Shown here in pieces: positions 26,097 to 35,082 of a stretch of 64,000 nt of DNA (positions are counted from its first letter, which is position 1; the number at the start of each line of letters is the position of its first letter). Source of the DNA: Rhizobacter sp. Root404. GTDB taxonomy: Bacteria; Pseudomonadota; Gammaproteobacteria; Burkholderiales; Burkholderiaceae_C. The position numbers were made by a program, and so were the translations under genes. The notes beneath the pieces were generated by a model, which did no database searches, was not told the DNA's origin, and saw only the letters and a list, made by a program, of their open reading frames with translations. Location of the stretch: the NCBI RefSeq assembly GCF_001425865.1, contig NZ_LMDS01000005.1, positions 870,890-934,889 of the forward strand, read 5' to 3'.

Positions 26097-26176
26097 CGAG
26101 TGAGGGAGCCGCCCGAAGCGCCGCGGCGCCGTACCCCTGATGAGACAAGAATCATGGGCGCTGATGATAATCGGGC

Positions 26177-27115
26177 ATGACCATGCAACCGATTCCGGAC
26201 GGACTTGTCGTCCTCACGCACTGGGGCTTGATGCGCGCCCGCGGCGCCGATGCCGTGAAGTTCCTCCAGGGCCAGCTCACCAACGATATCGCCACGCTTG
26301 GCGCGGACCGCGCACGCCTGGCCGGCTTCTGTTCCGCCAAGGGCCGACTGCAGGCCAGCTTCGTGGTCTGGCAGTTCGCGCCCGACGATCTGCTGCTGGC
26401 GTGCCACGCGAGCGTGCTGCCCGCAACGCTCAAGCGCCTGTCGATGTTCGTGCTGCGCGCGCAGTGCAAGCTCAGCGACGCCGGCAGCGAGTGGCGGCTG
26501 CTCGGCGCCGTGGGCGCCACCGCCCGGCATTGGACGGCCGACCTGCCCGTCTGGGGCCAGCGCGCCGCGGCGGGCGGCAGCACGGTGCGCCTGCCCGACG
26601 TGGACGGCCTGCCGCGCGCGCTGCTCGCGCAACCGCTGGCCGAGTCGCTTCCGTCGGCACCCGACTTCGCGCTGGACGCCTGGCGGCTGCTCGAAGTGCG
26701 CAGCGCGATCCCGGTCATCGAGGCCGCCACGGTCGACCAGTTCGTGCCGCAGATGCTGAACTACGAGGTCGTCGGCGGTGTCGATTTCCAGAAGGGCTGC
26801 TACCCGGGACAGGAAGTGGTCGCGCGCAGCCAGTACCGCGGGACGATCAAGCGCCGCATGTTCCTGTTCGCGGTCGACGAGGCCGGGCATGCCGGTCAGG
26901 AGGTCTTCCACAGCGCCGACCCGGCGCAGCCGGCGGGCATGGTCGTCAACGCCGCCCTTCAGGCGGGCGCCCCGGGCAGCAGCGTGGTGCTCGTCGAGGT
27001 CAAGCTGGCCGCGCTCGAGGGTGGCAGCTTGCACCTGGGCCACGCGGGCGGTCCGACGCTGCGTCAGCTCGAACTGCCCTACCCCTTGCCCGGCGAGGCC
27101 GCGCTGCTGGCCTGA
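26177..27115 (+). CDS. ygfZ: YgfZ/GcvT-type folate-binding protein (iron-sulfur cluster assembly)
   Basis: A 312-residue protein with the YgfZ hallmark KGCYPGQEVVARSQYRG at about 210-226; the Cys is the family-defining residue. YgfZ is a tetrahydrofolate-dependent factor for iron-sulfur proteins such as MiaB. The start is ATG 26177 and the gene diverges from mltG. A DUF4936 gene and an NRDE gene follow on the same strand, forming a likely operon. Confidence 0.93.
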   Translation: MTMQPIPDGLVVLTHWGLMRARGADAVKFLQGQLTNDIATLGADRARLAGFCSAKGRLQASFVVWQFAPDDLLLACHASVLPATLKRLSMFVLRAQCKLSDAGSEWRLLGAVGATARHWTADLPVWGQRAAAGGSTVRLPDVDGLPRALLAQPLAESLPSAPDFALDAWRLLEVRSAIPVIEAATVDQFVPQMLNYEVVGGVDFQKGCYPGQEVVARSQYRGTIKRRMFLFAVDEAGHAGQEVFHSADPAQPAGMVVNAALQAGAPGSSVVLVEVKLAALEGGSLHLGHAGGPTLRQLELPYPLPGEAALLA

Positions 27116-27191
27116 GCGGCTGGCGATCGCTCGGTCGACAATCGTTAACAATTCAACGAGAGCGTCCCGGTCGGCTGGCGGCGTGCCCGCG

Positions 27192-27500
27192 ATGCGCGAA
27201 CTGTTCATCTACTATCACCTTCAATCGATCCACGCAGCGGCTGCCGAAGCGCTCGTGATCGGGTTTCAGGCGCAGTTGCGCCAACAGTATCCGCCACTGA
27301 TTCCGCGCCTGCTGCGTCGCTCCGACATCGGTGTCGATGGCCGGCAGACCTGGATGGAAACGTATTCGACCGACCCCATGCGTGAGCCCCGCGGCGTGAC
27401 CGCCGAACTCGAAGCCGCGATCGCCGCACAAGCCGCCGTGCTGGTGCCACTGCTCGACGGGCCACGCCACACCGAGGTGTTCTCCGCATGTGTCTCGTAG
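27192..27500 (+). CDS. DUF4936 family protein
   Basis: A 102-residue protein from ATG 27192, smaller than the surrounding open frame. It matches the betaproteobacterial DUF4936 family (MRELFIYYHLQ at the start, QTWMETY in the middle). It overlaps the next gene by 13 bases, so translation is probably coupled. Function is unknown; the ferredoxin-like size and strand order suggest a small alpha/beta domain. Confidence 0.78.
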   Translation: MRELFIYYHLQSIHAAAAEALVIGFQAQLRQQYPPLIPRLLRRSDIGVDGRQTWMETYSTDPMREPRGVTAELEAAIAAQAAVLVPLLDGPRHTEVFSACVS

Positions 27501-28459
27501 CCCTTGCGATCGACCAGAGCCGTCGCTTTCCCCTTGTCGTCGCCGCCAACCGCGACGAGTTCTTCAAGCGCGAGACGGCACGCCTGGGCTGGTGGTCGGC
27601 CCAACCCGGCGAACCGCCGATCCTGGGCGGCCGTGACCTCGACTCCGGTGGCACCTGGATGGGGTTGACGGCGCAGGGCCGCCTCGCGCTGCTGACCAAC
27701 GTGCGCAGTCCCCGCGCGGCCGAGTACGGCGCCCCCTCGCGCGGCCGCGTCGTCACCGACTGGCTGGCAGGCGGCGAGGAAACCGGGGATTTCTGGATGC
27801 GCACCGCGCTGTCCGGCTACAACGGCTTCAACCTGATCGCGGCCGATTTCCTGCGTGGCGAGTGCTTCTGGGGCTCGAACACCGGCGCGCATCCGCGCCG
27901 CCTGGACCGGGGCATCTACGGCCTGTCCAACGGCGGGCTCGATGCACCGTGGCCGAAGGTGACCGCGTTGAAGGCGCAGATGCAGGCGTCGATGAGCGCC
28001 TCGATGACGGCCGACGAGCTTGCAGCCCGCCTGTTCGAGAGCCTGGCCGACCGCACCATCGCCGCCGACGACGCGCTGCCGCAGACCGGCGTCCCGCTCG
28101 AACTGGAACGTCAGCTGTCGCCGGCCTTCATCCGTACGGCGGACAACGCCTACGGCACCCGCAGCTCGACGCTGATCATCACCGAGAAGATCGGCCGCGC
28201 GCCGGTCACGCATGTCTACGAACGCAGCTTCGCGCCGAGCGGCGAGGCCGAGTTGATGCGGCGCGCGGTGTTGAAGAACTGGCCGCCGCGCTACCTGGCC
28301 GACGACGTCAATGCGCCGGTTGAGCCCGGCCTCGTCTCGGAGCACGGCGGGCACGAAGTCGAGGATGGCGATGCGCGACTGCCGCGCACGCGCGTGCGCA
28401 GCCTGCTGAAGCCGCCGCCGGATCGCCGGCGCCGCCGCAGCGCGGTCGTGATCGCCTGA
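27488..28459 (+). CDS. NRDE/TANGO2-family protein
   Basis: The 323-residue product begins MCLVALAI, with Cys2 that would become the N-terminal nucleophile, and carries AANRDE at about 19-24, which names the family. GGRDLDSGGTWMG and LTNVR follow at normal positions. TANGO2-like proteins are linked to heme or lipid handling, but the bacterial function is unsettled. The C-terminus ends in a basic Arg-rich tail (DRRRRRS). It shares an operon with ygfZ. Confidence 0.88.
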   Translation: MCLVALAIDQSRRFPLVVAANRDEFFKRETARLGWWSAQPGEPPILGGRDLDSGGTWMGLTAQGRLALLTNVRSPRAAEYGAPSRGRVVTDWLAGGEETGDFWMRTALSGYNGFNLIAADFLRGECFWGSNTGAHPRRLDRGIYGLSNGGLDAPWPKVTALKAQMQASMSASMTADELAARLFESLADRTIAADDALPQTGVPLELERQLSPAFIRTADNAYGTRSSTLIITEKIGRAPVTHVYERSFAPSGEAELMRRAVLKNWPPRYLADDVNAPVEPGLVSEHGGHEVEDGDARLPRTRVRSLLKPPPDRRRRRSAVVIA

Positions 28460-28462
28460 CGC

Positions 28463-29323
28463 TCAGACGAGCGGGCGCGCCATCTCGATGTGCGCGATGC
28501 CCGCTTCCTCGAACACCGCGCCGATCGGCGTGAACCCGGCACGCGCGTAGAACCCCTGCGCGCTCACCTGCGCGTGCAGCCGCACCTCGCGGTCGCCGCG
28601 TTTGCGCGCCGTCTGCATCAGCGCGTCGAGCACCGCGCGCCCCACCCCGCTGCCCCGCACCGACTGCACCGCCGCCATCCGTCCGACGCGCGCCACGCCG
28701 GGCGCTTCCTGGAGCAGCCGGCCGGTCGCCAGCGGCAGGCCGAAGCGGTTCAGCGCGACCGCGTGCGGACAGCTGGCATCGGCCGCGTCCCATTCCATCT
28801 CGACCGGGATGCGCTGCTCCTCGATGAACACGGCGGTGCGGATCGCGCGGGCATGCAGCCCGAGTGCGTCCCAGCCACCGACGCGCACGTCGACCATCGG
28901 CTCGCCCGCTTCGAACGCGTCGAGGATCGAGCGCAGCGCGTCGGGCACCGGCCTGGATTTCTGCGTCTGCGGATCGGCGAAGACGTAGACCAGTTCGCCG
29001 GTGACGAGCAGCTGGTCCTGCCGGAACACCGCACCGCTGAACCCGATCGACGAGGTGCCGATGCGGGCGCAGCGCATGCCGACATCGAGCACGTCGTCGT
29101 AGCGCGCCGACGCGAGGTACTCGACCGTCGCCTTGCGCACGTACAGGTCGCCGCCGAGCCGCTCCATCGTCTGCGCGTACGGCATCGCCAGCGCGCGCCA
29201 ATACCCCGCGACCGCGGTGTCGAAATACATCAGGTAGTGACCGTTGAAGACGATCTGCTGCGAATCGATCTCGGCCCAGCGCACGCGCAGGCGCTCGAAG
29301 TGTCGGAAGTCGCGTCGGTTCAT
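28463..29323 (-). CDS. Acyl-CoA thioesterase (hotdog) - GNAT acetyltransferase fusion
   Basis: The 286-residue protein joins two enzymes. Residues 1-140 are a FadM/YbgC-type hotdog thioesterase (VRWAEIDSQQIVFNGHYLMYFD, in which the family Asp is present). Residues about 145-286 are a GNAT domain of the ElaA type, with IRTAVFIEEQRIP and the acetyl-CoA loop SVRGSGVGRAVLDAL. Fusion is in one frame with a plausible linker, so it is not an assembly artefact. The gene is the last of the surE-pcm-nlpD-rpoS block on the minus strand, 16 bases after the esterase. Substrates are unknown. Confidence 0.85.
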   Translation of the reverse strand: MNRRDFRHFERLRVRWAEIDSQQIVFNGHYLMYFDTAVAGYWRALAMPYAQTMERLGGDLYVRKATVEYLASARYDDVLDVGMRCARIGTSSIGFSGAVFRQDQLLVTGELVYVFADPQTQKSRPVPDALRSILDAFEAGEPMVDVRVGGWDALGLHARAIRTAVFIEEQRIPVEMEWDAADASCPHAVALNRFGLPLATGRLLQEAPGVARVGRMAAVQSVRGSGVGRAVLDALMQTARKRGDREVRLHAQVSAQGFYARAGFTPIGAVFEEAGIAHIEMARPLV

Positions 29324-29339
29324 GAGGGGTCTTTCAGGA

Positions 29340-30281
29340 TCAGGGTTCGAGAGCCGATCGCAGCGCCGCGCCGATCAGCGCCTGCGCCGTCCCGGCCTCG
29401 GGCAGCACGCGGCCGAGCTTGATGAAATCGTGCGTCACGCCGCGCGCCAGCTCCAGTTCGACCGCGACACCGGCCGCACGCAGGCGATCGGCATAGGCCA
29501 GGCCCTCGTCGACGAGCGGATCGCATTCGGCCAGCACCACGCAGGCCGGCGCGACGCCGTCGAGCGACTCGGCCTCGATCGGCGCGAACCGCCAGTCATG
29601 GCGCTGCGCGCGGTCGATGTACTGGTCGAAGAACCACGCGATGCTCTCGGCCTCGAGCAGGTAGCCGTGCGCGAAGCGCGCGTGCGAGGGTGTGTCGGCC
29701 AGGGCGGTCGTCCCCGGCGTGATCAGCAGTTGCAGGCGCAGCGGCAGACCGATGTCGCGGGCGTGGATCGCGCTGGCCGCGGCCAGCGTGCCGCCGGCGC
29801 TGTCGCCGCCGACGGCCAGGCGAGCACCGTCCAGACCCAGAGCGGCGCCGTGGGCGGCGAGCCAACGCATGGCGGCCCACGCGTCGTCGACGGCGGTCGG
29901 AAATCGATGGGCCGGTGCGAGCCGGTAATCGAGCGCGACGACCGCGGCGCCGCTGCGCAACGCGAGCTGCCGGCACAGGCTGTCGTGCGTCTCGAGGCTG
30001 CCGATCGTGAAGCCGCCCCCGTGCAGATAGAGCAGCACCGGCAACCCGGCGGCGCTCGAATCGGCATACAGGCGCGCCGGCAGCGGCGTGCCGTCGGCGG
30101 CCGGCAGCGCGAGCTCCTCGACCCGTGCGAGCGGCGCGCGCGGGGGCTCGAGGATCTCTGCCGCAGCGTCGTACGAACGGCGCGCCTCGTCCGGACTCAT
30201 CGTGTGGAACGGCGGACGTTGGGCGCGGCGGATGTTCTCCAGCAATGCCGCCATGCGGCGCGTCAGCGTCGGTTCGGGCAT
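29340..30281 (-). CDS. Alpha/beta hydrolase, HSL/Aes-type esterase
   Basis: A 313-residue carboxylesterase of the hormone-sensitive-lipase group. The oxyanion motif LYLHGGGF (about 83-90) and the nucleophile motif GDSAGG are intact. The remaining triad residues are probably Asp in AECDPLVDEG and His in GVTHDF. No signal peptide, so it acts in the cytoplasm. It starts ten bases after the rpoS stop, in the same direction, and could be co-transcribed. Confidence 0.9.
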   Translation of the reverse strand: MPEPTLTRRMAALLENIRRAQRPPFHTMSPDEARRSYDAAAEILEPPRAPLARVEELALPAADGTPLPARLYADSSAAGLPVLLYLHGGGFTIGSLETHDSLCRQLALRSGAAVVALDYRLAPAHRFPTAVDDAWAAMRWLAAHGAALGLDGARLAVGGDSAGGTLAAASAIHARDIGLPLRLQLLITPGTTALADTPSHARFAHGYLLEAESIAWFFDQYIDRAQRHDWRFAPIEAESLDGVAPACVVLAECDPLVDEGLAYADRLRAAGVAVELELARGVTHDFIKLGRVLPEAGTAQALIGAALRSALEP

Positions 30282-30291
30282 CGGCAGCGGG

Positions 30292-31371
30292 TCAGAAGAT
30301 CGAATCGCGGTCCACGCCCTGGCGCAGCATGCGCCGACGCAGCTTCAGCAATGCCTCTTGCTGGATCTGGCGGATGCGCTCGCGCGTCAGGCCGAGCCGG
30401 GCCGCGAGCACCTCGAGCGTCTCGGGTTCCCGATCGCCCAGGCCATAGCGACCGGCGACGACCTCGCGTTCGCGCTCGTTGAGTTCGTCGAGGCCGTGGT
30501 TCAGGAGCAGTTCGACCTCGTTGCTCAGCGTCAGGCTCATCGGGTCGGTCGCGCCATCGTCGGCGACGCCGTCGAGTACCGAGTCCCCGCTGCCATCGGT
30601 GCTGCCGCGGTCCATCGGCGCGTCGAGCGAGGTCGGCTGTTCGGCAAACTTCAGCAGCGCGTCGACTTCCCGCACCGGGCGATTGAGCGCGAGGGCGACG
30701 TCGTCGACCCGCACCGGCCGATCGCTGTGGCCGGCGCTCGCGGACTGTGCCTCGAGCGCGCGACGCATCTTCAGCACCTGGTTCAGGTCGCGCACCACAT
30801 GCACCGGCAGCCGCACCAGACGGGCCTGGTGCATGATCGCGCGCTCGATGCTCTGGCGCACCCACCACGAGGCGTAGGTCGAGAACCGGAAACCGCGCTC
30901 GGGCTCGAACTTGCCGATCGAGTGCATCAGTCCGAGGTTGCCCTCCTCGATCAGATCGGTCATCGGCAGGCCGCGGCCGAGGTAGTTCTTCGCGATGCTG
31001 ACGACCAGGCGCAGGTTGTGCTCGATCATCGCCTGGCGTGCCGCGAAGTCGCCCTGGCGCGCGCGCGTCGCGGTGTCGAACTCCTGCTGCGGCGTGAGCA
31101 GCGGCGCACGCCGGATCTCGCGCAGGTAGGTCTGCAGCGTGTTGCCGCTCTCGGCTTCGCCGGCCGCGATCTCGACCGGCTCGGCCACCAGGGCGACGGA
31201 TTCGTCGACCGGCGCGTCCGGTTCGGGATCGGCTGGCGCATCGATCGTGGCGATCGGCAGCGCGGAGGCGCCGTTCAGGTGCGGTGTGGTCGGCGCAGGG
31301 TGGAATGCGCCGTCGATCTCCACGGCGGCGTCGAGCATGGGGCCAGCGAGCGGGGTGCGCTTCCTGGCCAT
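30292..31371 (-). CDS. rpoS: RNA polymerase sigma factor RpoS
   Basis: A 359-residue sigma-70 family protein of the RpoS class. Residues 1-75 are a divergent N-terminal tail, followed by region 1.2 (NTLQTYLREIRRAPLL), region 2 (LRLVVSIAKNYLGRGLPMTDLIEEGNLGL, listed here as its family pattern) with RFSTYASWWVRQSI, and region 4 with the helix-turn-helix (LGLTRERIRQIQ). Sigma S directs stationary-phase and stress transcription. It follows nlpD by 26 bases in the classical surE-pcm-nlpD-rpoS order, so a promoter within nlpD is likely, as in E. coli. Confidence 0.95.
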   Translation of the reverse strand: MARKRTPLAGPMLDAAVEIDGAFHPAPTTPHLNGASALPIATIDAPADPEPDAPVDESVALVAEPVEIAAGEAESGNTLQTYLREIRRAPLLTPQQEFDTATRARQGDFAARQAMIEHNLRLVVSIAKNYLGRGLPMTDLIEEGNLGLMHSIGKFEPERGFRFSTYASWWVRQSIERAIMHQARLVRLPVHVVRDLNQVLKMRRALEAQSASAGHSDRPVRVDDVALALNRPVREVDALLKFAEQPTSLDAPMDRGSTDGSGDSVLDGVADDGATDPMSLTLSNEVELLLNHGLDELNEREREVVAGRYGLGDREPETLEVLAARLGLTRERIRQIQQEALLKLRRRMLRQGVDRDSIF

Positions 31372-31397
31372 TGCGTCATTCCTCGCTCACCAACCGG

Positions 31398-32297
31398 TCA
31401 GCGCGGCGGCAGCAGGCGCGCCGGATCGACCGGCTTGCCCTGGCGACGGATTTCGAAGTGCAGCTTGACGCCATCGGCGTCGGTCGAGCCCATCTCCGCG
31501 ATCTTCTGGCCGCGGCGCACGCTCTGGTCTTCCTTCACCAGCAGCGTCTGGTTGTGCGCGTAGGCGGTCAGGTAGGTGTTGTTGTGCTTCAGGATCACGA
31601 GGTTGCCGTAGCCCCGCAGGCCCGAGCCGGCATACACCACGCGACCGTCGGCCGCGGCGAGCACCGGGTCGCCGGCCTTGCCCGCGAACACCAGTCCCTT
31701 GACCTTGCCTTCATCGAACGGCGCGATCACCGGGCCGGCCGCCGGCCAGGCCCAATTGACGTCGTCGTCACCCTCGCGGGCGACCGGCGGCGGCGCCGGC
31801 GCCGGTGTCGCAGCCGGAGCCGGCGTGGACGCCGCGCCGCTCGCCGCCGATGCGGCCGGCTTCGGTTCGAGCGGCTTCGTCTCGACCTTGGCGGTCGTGA
31901 TGGGCTTGCTCGACGCCGCATTCGGATCGACGCCCGGCGGCACCACGCGCAGCACCTGGCCGACTTCGATGATGTTCGGGTTCTCGATCGCGTTCCACTT
32001 GACCAGGTCCTTCCAGTTCTGCCCGTTCTCTAGGCCGATCCGGATCAGGGTGTCGCCCGTCTTCACCGTGTAGTAGCCGGGCTTGCCGCTGTTCTCGGCG
32101 CCCGGGAGCGGCTTGGCCGCTTCGACGACCGCAGGCACCGGCGCCACCGCGACCGTGGGTGACTTCTGCGCCGCCACGCGGTCTTCGACCGGCGCGCGGT
32201 TCGGCGTGTTGGAGCAACCCGCCAGCAGCGCGCCGGCGAGCGCCAGCACGCTCATCCACCCCGTGTTCATCACCAACTCGTTCTTGTTCATCGTCAT
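31398..32297 (-). CDS. nlpD: NlpD-like lipoprotein, LysM and degenerate M23 peptidase
   Basis: The product (299 residues) has a lipoprotein signal ending ALLAGC, a LysM domain (YYTVKTGDTLIRIG..., about 84-130) and a C-terminal M23 domain. The M23 zinc site is lost: the HxxxD region reads KGLVFAGKAGD and the HxH region reads VKLHFEIR. That is the state of NlpD amidase activators, which control cell separation without hydrolysing peptidoglycan themselves. It overlaps pcm by four bases and precedes rpoS. Confidence 0.92.
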   Translation of the reverse strand: MTMNKNELVMNTGWMSVLALAGALLAGCSNTPNRAPVEDRVAAQKSPTVAVAPVPAVVEAAKPLPGAENSGKPGYYTVKTGDTLIRIGLENGQNWKDLVKWNAIENPNIIEVGQVLRVVPPGVDPNAASSKPITTAKVETKPLEPKPAASAASGAASTPAPAATPAPAPPPVAREGDDDVNWAWPAAGPVIAPFDEGKVKGLVFAGKAGDPVLAAADGRVVYAGSGLRGYGNLVILKHNNTYLTAYAHNQTLLVKEDQSVRRGQKIAEMGSTDADGVKLHFEIRRQGKPVDPARLLPPR

Positions 32298-33190
32298 CCT
32301 GAAACCATGCCCGATTTTAGAGGGACGAAGTGCACCGCCTCATAGGCGTTTTGTTCGAAACCCCGCTCGGTTCGGTCGACCACCATCAGCACCTGCCGGT
32401 CGGAGCCGGCCTGGCGGACCGGCGACACCAGGCGCCCGCCGATCGCGAGCTGCTCGAGCCAGGCCGGCGGCAAGGCGTCACCGCCGGCGGCCGCGATGAT
32501 GCTGTCGTACGGCGCGTTCGGCGGGTGCCCCCGCATGCCGTCACCATACACCAGCCGCAGGTTCGCGGGCCGCCACGGCGCGAGCAGATCGCGGGCCTTG
32601 TCGTGCAGCGGGCGCAGGCGCTCGATCGAGACCACCTGCCTGGCGAGTTGCGCGAGCACCGCGGCCTGGTAGCCGCAGCCTGTGCCGACCTCGAGCACGC
32701 GGCCCAGCGAGCCGGATGCGCGCGCATTGGCGCCGCCCATCATCAACTCGATCATGCGGGCGACGACCGACGGTTTGGAGATGGTCTGGCCATGCCCGAT
32801 CGGCAGGCTGGTGTCCTCGTAGGCCTGCGTGACCAGCGCGGCATCGACGAACAGATGCCGCGGCACGGTGGCCATCGCTTCGAGCACCGCCTCGTGCGAG
32901 ACGCCGGCGCCGCGCAGCCGCTGCGCCATGCGACGCCGTACGTCGGCCGAGTCGAGCCCGAGGCCGGAAGGCGCGACGCGTCGCGACGCATCGGCATGCG
33001 CGTGCTCGACCAGCCGCTGCGGCCGCAGCACCGCGCGCGCGGCCGCCGCGGTCGGCTGCAGCTTCGGTGCCGTGACCAACGCGGGCGCCGCGACCGGCAC
33101 GAGCGGCGTGCGTGCGACCTTGATGCGCGAGCCGAGCTCGTTCAGGCGCAACGGGAATTTCGAGCTGCGCTTGTCCCCGCTGCTGCTCAT
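32294..33190 (-). CDS. pcm: Protein-L-isoaspartate O-methyltransferase
   Basis: The product is 298 residues from ATG 33190 and has the PCMT core from about residue 90: DTSLPIGHGQTISKPSVVARM, then the SAM-binding VLEVGTGCGYQAAVLA. It repairs isoaspartyl residues in damaged proteins. An extra basic, Ala-rich N-terminal extension of about 80 residues is not present in the E. coli enzyme but is common in Burkholderiales. It overlaps surE and nlpD by four bases each, showing tight coupling. Confidence 0.93.
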   Translation of the reverse strand: MSSSGDKRSSKFPLRLNELGSRIKVARTPLVPVAAPALVTAPKLQPTAAAARAVLRPQRLVEHAHADASRRVAPSGLGLDSADVRRRMAQRLRGAGVSHEAVLEAMATVPRHLFVDAALVTQAYEDTSLPIGHGQTISKPSVVARMIELMMGGANARASGSLGRVLEVGTGCGYQAAVLAQLARQVVSIERLRPLHDKARDLLAPWRPANLRLVYGDGMRGHPPNAPYDSIIAAAGGDALPPAWLEQLAIGGRLVSPVRQAGSDRQVLMVVDRTERGFEQNAYEAVHFVPLKSGMVSG

Positions 33191-33942
33191 GCGGGCGCCC
33201 GACCCAGCCACTGCGTCCAGTCCGGCAAGGCGGCGTGCTCGGTCAGGTCGACCTGCAGCGGCGTGATCGAGACCTGGCCGTTGGCGGTGGCGTGGAAGTC
33301 GGTACCGGGGCCGGCCTCGCGCGCGTCGCCGGCCGGACCGATCCAGTACATGATGTCGCCGCGCGGGCTGGTCTGTGCGATCAGCGGCTCGCTCGCGTGG
33401 CGACGCCCGAGGCGCGTGACGATCCGGGGCAGCGTGTCGGCATCCGGCCGATTCGGGATGTTGACGTTCAGCAGGAACGGCGAGCGCGCCGGCGGCTGCT
33501 GCAGCACCCGCTCGATCACGCTGCGCGCCACGCGCGCGGCGGCTTCCAGGTCGCCCCAGCCCTTCTGCACCTGAGAGAACGCGATCGCCGGGATGCCGAA
33601 CAGGAAGCCTTCCATCGCGGCAGCGACAGTGCCCGAATACAGCGTGTCGTCGCCCATGTTGGCGCCGTTGTTGATGCCGGAGACGACCAGGTCCGGGCGG
33701 TTCGGCAGCACGCCGGTCAGCGCCAGATGGACGCAATCGGACGGCGTGCCGTTGATGTAGAGAAAGCCGTTGGTCGCGGTGTGCACGCTGAGCGGACGGC
33801 CCAGCGTGAGCGAGTTCGAGGTGCCGCTGGCATTCTGCTCGGGGGCCACGATGTCGAGGTCGCCCAGGCCTTCGCAGGCCTTGACGAGAGCCGCGAGGCC
33901 GGGAGCGAGATAACCGTCGTCGTTGGCGATGAGGATGCGCAT
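33187..33942 (-). CDS. surE: 5'/3'-nucleotidase SurE
   Basis: A 251-residue phosphatase of survival protein SurE. The metal-binding ANDDGYLAPG lies at residues 6-15, and VVSGINNGANMGDDTLYSGTV (family core) follows in the middle. SurE hydrolyses nucleoside monophosphates and aids stationary-phase survival. It heads the surE-pcm-nlpD-rpoS operon. Its start at ATG 33942 diverges from the quinone oxidoreductase gene, with 95 bases between. Confidence 0.95.
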   Translation of the reverse strand: MRILIANDDGYLAPGLAALVKACEGLGDLDIVAPEQNASGTSNSLTLGRPLSVHTATNGFLYINGTPSDCVHLALTGVLPNRPDLVVSGINNGANMGDDTLYSGTVAAAMEGFLFGIPAIAFSQVQKGWGDLEAAARVARSVIERVLQQPPARSPFLLNVNIPNRPDADTLPRIVTRLGRRHASEPLIAQTSPRGDIMYWIGPAGDAREAGPGTDFHATANGQVSITPLQVDLTEHAALPDWTQWLGRAPA

Positions 33943-34037
33943 GGCGACGATTGTATGGACACGTCACGTCGGCGACGCGGTGCGTGGGGCCTGCTGCGTA
34001 TGATGCCGCGCAACATCAGAACTCCGAGGAGACACCC

Positions 34038-35015
34038 ATGCATGCCTGGCTGTGCGAGAACCCCATCGGCGTCGACGCCCTGGTCTGGAAGGAACTGCCG
34101 ACGCCCGAGCCGCAGGCCGGCGAAGTGCGCGTCGCGATCAAGGCCGCGAGCCTGAACTTTCCGGACATCCTGATCGTCCAGAACAAGTACCAGATGAAGC
34201 CGCCCTTGCCGTTCGTGCCGGGCTCCGAGTACGCCGGCGTGGTCGAGGCCGTCGGCGAAGGCGTCAAGCACCTCAAGGTCGGCGACCACGTCGCCGCGTT
34301 CGGTGGCACCGGCGGGTTCGGCACGCACGCGATCGTCAAGGCCGCGCTGGCGATGCCGCTGCCCCCCGATTTCGCATTCGACGACGCTTCCGCGTTCGTG
34401 CTGACCTACGCGACCACGCACCACGCGCTGCTCGACCGCGCGGCGTTGCAGGCCGGTGAGACGGTGCTGATCCTCGGCGCGGCGGGCGGCGTCGGCACCG
34501 CGGCGATCCAGATCGCCAAGGCGGTCGGCGCGCGCGTGATCGCGGCCGCGTCCAGCGACGCGAAGTGCGAGCTGTGCAAGACGCTCGGCGCCGACGCGAC
34601 GATCAACTACAGCAGCGGCAACATCCGCGACCAGATCAAGGCACTCACCGACGGCAAAGGCCCCGACGTGGTGTACGACCCGGTCGGCGGGGACCTGGCC
34701 GAGCCGGTCTTCCGCTCGATCGCCTGGCGCGGCCGCTATCTCGTCGTCGGCTTCGCCCAGGGCGGCATCCCGGCGCTGCCGTGGAACCTGGCGCTGCTGA
34801 AGGGCGCTTCGATCGTCGGCGTGTTCTGGGGCGAATTCGCGCGCCGCGAACCGCAGGCCAACGCCAAGGCGCTGGCGGAGCTTGCCCAGTGGTATGCGCA
34901 GGGCAAGGTCAAGCCGGTCATCGACCAGCGCCTGCCGATGAACCGGCTGCTCGATGCCTTCGCGATCATGGCCAGCCGCCAGGTGCGCGGCAAGCTGGTC
35001 ATGACCAACCCGTGA
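34038..35015 (+). CDS. NADPH:quinone oxidoreductase-type MDR protein
   Basis: A 325-residue medium-chain reductase/dehydrogenase without structural zinc. The GroES-like domain includes VPGSEYAGVVEAVG. The Rossmann motif is LGAAGGVGTAAIQIAKA, and the quinone-oxidoreductase tail GKLVMTNP is present. ATG 34038 is chosen with GAGGAG about 9 bases upstream. It is predicted to reduce quinones or enones with NADPH in the cytoplasm. It is monocistronic by spacing. Confidence 0.9.
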   Translation: MHAWLCENPIGVDALVWKELPTPEPQAGEVRVAIKAASLNFPDILIVQNKYQMKPPLPFVPGSEYAGVVEAVGEGVKHLKVGDHVAAFGGTGGFGTHAIVKAALAMPLPPDFAFDDASAFVLTYATTHHALLDRAALQAGETVLILGAAGGVGTAAIQIAKAVGARVIAAASSDAKCELCKTLGADATINYSSGNIRDQIKALTDGKGPDVVYDPVGGDLAEPVFRSIAWRGRYLVVGFAQGGIPALPWNLALLKGASIVGVFWGEFARREPQANAKALAELAQWYAQGKVKPVIDQRLPMNRLLDAFAIMASRQVRGKLVMTNP

Positions 35016-35082
35016 TCCGTCGCATTCAAGGAACGGCGCGTCGGGTGGTTGCGCTACCATCGACCTCGATCACTTGTGAGGG

